A DNA stretch of 64,000 bases, taken from Algoriphagus resistens. Lineage in GTDB: Bacteria; Bacteroidota; Bacteroidia; Cytophagales; Cyclobacteriaceae. The notes below the pieces were generated by a model. That model saw only the letters and a list, made by a program, of their open reading frames with translations, had not been told where the DNA came from and did not search any database. The stretch lies in contig NZ_LMXN01000012.1 of the NCBI RefSeq assembly GCF_001442615.1, forward strand, positions 62,001 through 126,000, read 5' to 3'. Position numbers and translations under genes: made by a program. Below, piece after piece: positions 59,908 through 64,000 of the stretch (its first letter is position 1; every line of letters begins with the position of its first letter).

Positions 59908-62703
59908 ATGAACTTGACCAATATGAAGCTGAAAATTACCCTTGGACTTTTTCTAATATTTCTGCTTGCCGGGTTTTCTGAAGCTTGGGCTACACACATC
60001 AGAGCCGGTGAAATTGTTGCTGAGCGGGTTTCTGTTCAAAACTTAACGTATAGAATCACGGTAGTGGGCTACACTGACACACGCTCCAGTGTGATTTTTG
60101 GGCCGGGAACCATCAACTTTGGAGATGGCCGGGAAGTAGCTGATTTGAATACAGAGAAGCTATTTAGTCTGGTTGAAGATCTGGGAAACCAAATAGAAAA
60201 AAACACTTTCGTAATTGAACACACTTTTCAGGGGCCCGGCACATACACGATCCGCTTCCAGGAATTCAATAGAAATGACAGAACATTGAATATGGATAAC
60301 TCAGTGGATACTCCTTTCTATGTGGAGACTACCATTACCATTGATCCTTTTATTGGAGTAAACAACTCACCGGTCCTGACCATCCCCCCCGTTGATAATG
60401 GCGCTATAAACGTAAGATACATCCATAATCCTGGTGCATATGATCCAGATGGCGATAGTTTGGCATATGAAATGGACGTGCCTAAGCAGCAGTTTCAGCG
60501 CCCTGTTAATAACTACAGAAGTCCTGCTTCTGCTGAATTCAGTTTCAGCCAAGAGGATGGCACCACTCCTGCCTTTCTGACTTTAGACCCACTCACAGGA
60601 GATCTGGTATGGGATGCCCCAGGCACAGCGGGGCAATTTAATGTGGCATTTCGCATCAATGAATATCGAAAACTGAATGGGAAGTGGGAACTTATCGGCA
60701 GTGTGGTCCGGGATATGCAGATTATTATCGAAAACTCCAATAACAGAAGACCGGAGTTGATATTGCCACCTGATCTCTGCGTAGAAGCGGGGACCAAAAT
60801 AGAAGAAATCATCCAGGGAGAAGACCCCGATGGTGACCCAATCAAAATCGAAGTCTTCGGCGAACCGATCGAGATCACGACTTCTCCAGCTACTTATTCC
60901 CCGGAGAATGATTTTCAATCAAGCCCCGGAATAGTAAATTTCGACTGGCAAACCGTATGTAATCATGTGCGGGCCAGGGAATATGAAGTTCGGGTAAGAA
61001 TCACTGATGATCCTAGCTCAGGACCAGCTCTGGTGGACATTAAGACCTGGAGAATTAAAATCGTAGGCCCTTCGCCTGTCTTTGATGAAATAGAACAGAT
61101 GTCCGGAAGATCTGTAGAACTGAACTGGGATCCTTATGTGTGCGCCAATTCCGCAAGTGAAATGCAAATCTGGAGAAGAATCAATTCTGATCCATACGAA
61201 CCGGACAGCTGTGAGACTGGAATCCGGGCTGGCTATGAATTGATAGGAACTACCAACATGCAAACACTGGATTTCCTCGATACAAATGGGGGAGATGGCT
61301 TAGCTCCTGGAAACACCTATTGCTACAGGTTGGTCGCTGCATACCCTGAACCGCGACTTGGTGAAAGTATAGTTTCCGATGAAATCTGTGTCACTATAGA
61401 TGTGGATGTGCCAATTATCACCAACGTAAGCGTAGAAGAAACTGACCCAACAGCCGGGGAGATTTTCGTAAAATGGACTCCTCCTTATGATATTGACAAA
61501 GTGCAGTACCCTGGCCCCTACAGCTATGAATTACTTAGAAGCACCGGCTTTACGGGTAATTCAGAGCGTGTTTCTCTTGGAATCACTTCAGATACGCTTT
61601 TCACCGATACTGGTCTGAACACCCAAAACGTCGTATACAACTATGAAGTAGTCTTGCTGGACAGGAACACTAAAATTGACACTTCCTCCAAAGCTTCCTC
61701 AGTCTGGACAGATCCTACTATTATCAATGAAGCCATTGAGTTGAATTGGCAATTTACCGTTCCATGGAATAATTCTGTCAGCCAATACAAGCATGAAGTC
61801 TACAGAAACAGAACTGATGCCGAAGCTGCTGACGAAGACAGTTTTGTGAAAATAGCGGAAGTCGATGTGACTACTGAGGGCTTTAAGTACCTCGACGATG
61901 GAAGCTTCAATGGAGTGCCACTGAAGAAAGAGATAGAGTACTGCTACTATGTGATCACCAAAGGCTCCTACAATGTAGCAGGATTGGTGTATCCACTGGA
62001 AAACAAGTCCCAAATTATATGTGCCAAGCCTGATGATAATCGATTACCATGCCCACCGGTGTTGACTTTCGAAGGCCCGGAATGTGCTGCTTATCTTGCT
62101 GAAGTCCCGTGTAACAATACTGTTTATGAGCATGAGTTAAGTTGGGTTCCTGATGTATCCGGAGAATGCGACGATGAGCTTGCAGGATATAGATTATACT
62201 ATACCGCTGATGGTGAAGAAAGCCAGTTTGAAATGATTGCAGAACTATCTTCTCTTGAAATCTCTACTACTATAAACGATCTCACCACCTATCGCGGCTG
62301 CTATTACATTACTGCTGTGGACAGATCGGGCAACGAATCCGAACCAAGTAATATAGTATGTGTAGAGAACTGCCCTAGCTACAATTTGCCCAATGCATTT
62401 ACTCCAAATGGTGATGGGGTGAATGAAACCTTCATGGCTTTTGACAATCCATTTGCGCAGTGTCCGCGATTTGTACTGGGAGTCGAGATCTTTATTGTCA
62501 ATCGCTGGGGCGTAGAAGTCTTCTCTTACAATAGCCTCGAATCTTCTGAAAATGACATCTTTATCAGATGGAATGGAACAGATAAAAACGGCAATGAACT
62601 CCCTGCAGGAACTTACTATTACTCCGGAACCGCTGTATTTGATGTACTTGATCCTGCGCTTAAAGAACAAAGTTTGAAAGGCACAATTCAACTGCTTAGA
62701 TGA
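59908..62703 (+). CDS. T9SS surface protein D with canonical gliding-motility-associated C-terminal domain
   Basis: A 931-residue secreted protein; signal peptide LKITLGLFLIFLLAGFSEAWA (start at 59908, or 59923 for MKLK). The mature start THIRAGEIVAERVSVQNLTYRITVVGYTDT is typical of a group of Bacteroidota surface proteins. A cadherin-like or PKD-like part (NNSPVLTIPPVDNG, AYDPDGDSLAYEMD) and fibronectin-III-like modules (about 390-800) follow. The last 105 residues are the canonical type B sorting domain: YNLPNAFTPNGDGVNETFMAFDNP, IFIVNRWGVEVFSY, IRWNGTDKNGNELPAGTYYYSG. It is therefore likely secreted by the type IX system. It differs from A-C in that its sorting domain keeps the FTPNGDG motif. 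Its stop overlaps the DCC gene (ATGA). Confidence 0.9.
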   Translation: MNLTNMKLKITLGLFLIFLLAGFSEAWATHIRAGEIVAERVSVQNLTYRITVVGYTDTRSSVIFGPGTINFGDGREVADLNTEKLFSLVEDLGNQIEKNTFVIEHTFQGPGTYTIRFQEFNRNDRTLNMDNSVDTPFYVETTITIDPFIGVNNSPVLTIPPVDNGAINVRYIHNPGAYDPDGDSLAYEMDVPKQQFQRPVNNYRSPASAEFSFSQEDGTTPAFLTLDPLTGDLVWDAPGTAGQFNVAFRINEYRKLNGKWELIGSVVRDMQIIIENSNNRRPELILPPDLCVEAGTKIEEIIQGEDPDGDPIKIEVFGEPIEITTSPATYSPENDFQSSPGIVNFDWQTVCNHVRAREYEVRVRITDDPSSGPALVDIKTWRIKIVGPSPVFDEIEQMSGRSVELNWDPYVCANSASEMQIWRRINSDPYEPDSCETGIRAGYELIGTTNMQTLDFLDTNGGDGLAPGNTYCYRLVAAYPEPRLGESIVSDEICVTIDVDVPIITNVSVEETDPTAGEIFVKWTPPYDIDKVQYPGPYSYELLRSTGFTGNSERVSLGITSDTLFTDTGLNTQNVVYNYEVVLLDRNTKIDTSSKASSVWTDPTIINEAIELNWQFTVPWNNSVSQYKHEVYRNRTDAEAADEDSFVKIAEVDVTTEGFKYLDDGSFNGVPLKKEIEYCYYVITKGSYNVAGLVYPLENKSQIICAKPDDNRLPCPPVLTFEGPECAAYLAEVPCNNTVYEHELSWVPDVSGECDDELAGYRLYYTADGEESQFEMIAELSSLEISTTINDLTTYRGCYYITAVDRSGNESEPSNIVCVENCPSYNLPNAFTPNGDGVNETFMAFDNPFAQCPRFVLGVEIFIVNRWGVEVFSYNSLESSENDIFIRWNGTDKNGNELPAGTYYYSGTAVFDVLDPALKEQSLKGTIQLLR

Positions 62704-63143
62704 CCCAACCCAAATCCATCATTTTCTTTGATGGGGTTTGTAACCTTTGCAATGCTTCCATTGATTTTGTGATCCAAAGAGATAAAAAAGATCGCTTTTT
62801 GGTGGGAGCATTACAGGAAGGCTTCAGTAGAAAAATCCTCTCCCGATTTGATGTAAGGGAAGATTACCTAGACTCCCTTGTCCTTTTGGAAGAAGGAAAG
62901 ATCTACTACAAAAGCACTGCTGCACTGAAAATAGCCAAGAACTTAGCTGGACTTTGGCCAGCTTTGTATCCGCTTATTCTTTTGCCAAAATACCTTAGAG
63001 ACTCTATTTACAATTGGATTGGAACCAACCGATACAGATGGTTTGGAAAGAAAAGCTCTTGCAGACTTCCCTCCCCTGAGGAGAAAGCTAAGTTTCTTTC
63101 AGAGGACAACGTCTCTCAAACTGGAATCCAGCCACACGCTTGA
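62700..63143 (+). CDS. DCC-family (DUF393) thiol-disulfide oxidoreductase-like protein
   Basis: A 147-residue protein. The name-giving motif is SIIFFDGVCNLCNASIDFVIQRD (DxxCxxC, as thioredoxin-like CxxC). It continues with FLVGALQEGFSRKIL, DSLVLLEEGKIYYKSTAALKIAKNLAG and the C-terminal YNWIGTNRYRWFGKKSSC. The family is predicted to be thioredoxin-like with an unproven substrate. It overlaps the surface protein D gene by four bases. Confidence 0.9.
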   Translation: MTQPKSIIFFDGVCNLCNASIDFVIQRDKKDRFLVGALQEGFSRKILSRFDVREDYLDSLVLLEEGKIYYKSTAALKIAKNLAGLWPALYPLILLPKYLRDSIYNWIGTNRYRWFGKKSSCRLPSPEEKAKFLSEDNVSQTGIQPHA

Positions 63144-63177
63144 ATTCTCCGGTGCAGTCTGGCTTTAGGAAAAGAGG

Positions 63178-63185
63178 TATATTTG
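63178..63185 (+). promoter_or_regulatory. -7 box of fabD
   Basis: TATATTTG fits TAnnTTTG and lies 24 bases before the fabD ATG. The -33 region (near 63156) has no clear TTG. Confidence 0.5.
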
Positions 63186-63209
63186 CGCCGAACAAAAAAA
63201 CACTAGTTA

Positions 63210-64000
63210 ATGAAGGCATTTGTTTTTCCGGGTCAAGGCGCCCAATTCCCAGGAATGGGAAAAGCCCTTTATGAAGGTAATCCCAAAGCAAAAGAATTAT
63301 TTGAGCAGGCAAATGAGATCTTAGGTTTCCGTATTACGGACATCATGTTTGAGGGAACTGCAGAAGAACTACAGCAAACCAATGTGACCCAACCGGCGGT
63401 ATTTCTTCATTCCGTAATTTTGGCTAAAACAACTCCTGATTTCGCTCCGGACATGGTAGCAGGTCACTCACTGGGTGAGCTCTCAGCGTTGGTTGCTAAC
63501 GGTACTCTGGCATTCGAAGATGGTCTTAAGCTAGTTTATCAGCGGGCGCTTGCCATGCAAGAAGCATGCGAAATCAATCCATCCACCATGGCTGCAATCT
63601 TAGGATTGGCAGATGAAAAAGTCGAGGAAATCTGTGCCAGCATCACCGATGAAGTGGTGGTACCCGCAAATTATAACTGCCCTGGTCAGCTGGTGATCTC
63701 CGGGTCTAACAAAGGCATCGAAATCGCCTGCATAAAAATGAAAGAAGCCGGAGCCAAGCGTGCATTACCCCTTCCAGTGGGAGGAGCATTTCATTCTCCG
63801 CTGATGGAACCTGCCCGTGAGAAATTGCAGAAAGCCATAGAAGCAACTGAATTCCATGCTCCCAGCTGCCCGATCTACCAGAATGTAAGTACCACTGCTG
63901 TAACAGAAGTGTCAGAAATCAAGGCAAACCTCATTGCCCAGCTGACTGCTCCTGTGAAGTGGACACAATCCGTTCAGAATATGGTTGCTGACGGAGCTTC
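63210..64000 (+). CDS. fabD: Malonyl-CoA:ACP S-malonyltransferase (5' part, cut by window end)
   Basis: An open frame from the ATG at 63210 runs off the right edge, giving 263 residues of an enzyme usually about 290-310 long. FabD moves malonyl from CoA to acyl carrier protein to start fatty-acid synthesis. The start MKAFVFPGQGAQFPGMGKALYE is the family signature; the catalytic serine lies in VAGHSLGELSALVANG; NYNCPGQLVISG, LPVGGAFHSPLM (catalytic His) and PIYQNVS complete the motif set. A -7 box is directly upstream. Confidence 0.93.
   Translation, partial: MKAFVFPGQGAQFPGMGKALYEGNPKAKELFEQANEILGFRITDIMFEGTAEELQQTNVTQPAVFLHSVILAKTTPDFAPDMVAGHSLGELSALVANGTLAFEDGLKLVYQRALAMQEACEINPSTMAAILGLADEKVEEICASITDEVVVPANYNCPGQLVISGSNKGIEIACIKMKEAGAKRALPLPVGGAFHSPLMEPAREKLQKAIEATEFHAPSCPIYQNVSTTAVTEVSEIKANLIAQLTAPVKWTQSVQNMVADGA

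Overview
The window is chromosomal DNA from a Bacteroidota bacterium, most likely of the Cytophagales (Cyclobacteriaceae/Algoriphagus-like). The clues are a GldH-type lipoprotein, a PorP/SprF protein with four large surface proteins carrying gliding-motility-associated (type IX secretion, type B) C-terminal domains, a SusC/SusD pair driven by an ECF sigma factor and FecR anti-sigma factor, a three-subunit succinate dehydrogenase, and several promoters of the Bacteroidota form TTG-(18 to 20)-TAnnTTTG. Nearly all of it is coding. I see no rRNA, tRNA, CRISPR array, insertion sequence or prophage.

Layout. 1-13.3 kb is mostly housekeeping: a methyltransferase (cut by the left edge), a GWxTD protein, rlmB, a TonB-dependent receptor divergent from an Rrf2 regulator, mannose-1-phosphate guanylyltransferase with arabinose-5-phosphate isomerase (nucleotide sugar and Kdo supply), recQ, purD, a RicT/PSP1 protein and gldH. 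13.5-17.6 kb holds a GNAT acetyltransferase and a small sugar-type cluster (TIM-barrel isomerase, ThuA, Tat-type Gfo/Idh/MocA oxidoreductase). 17.8-31.8 kb is a cell-surface locus: porP/sprF divergent from three tandem giant proteins A, B and C, with yaaA lodged between A and B. 31.9-39 kb carries an MFS transporter, a methyltransferase, an SGNH hydrolase, a 1002-residue PVC-type dehydrogenase/HEAT/cytochrome c lipoprotein and a subclass B1 metallo-beta-lactamase. 39-47.3 kb is one minus-strand nutrient-uptake locus: sigma factor, FecR, SusC with STN domain, SusD and a calcineurin-like phosphoesterase.

47.5-52 kb has an SDR, a thioredoxin-reductase-like flavoprotein and a coupled gene pair of unknown function (parallel beta-helix lipoprotein plus SO2930-type diheme cytochrome). 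52.2-55.8 kb has an outer-membrane beta-barrel and a tightly packed operon of Na+/solute symporter, GNAT and alanine/ornithine-racemase-like enzyme. 56.2-59.6 kb is sdhCAB. The end holds a fourth surface protein with a canonical type B C-terminal domain, a DCC-family protein and the 5' part of fabD.

The least explained parts are the tandem surface-protein array with its divergent C-terminal domains and internal duplication, the beta-helix/diheme cytochrome pair, and the symporter-acetyltransferase-racemase operon. Functions are assigned by reading motifs in the translations; no database search was run.
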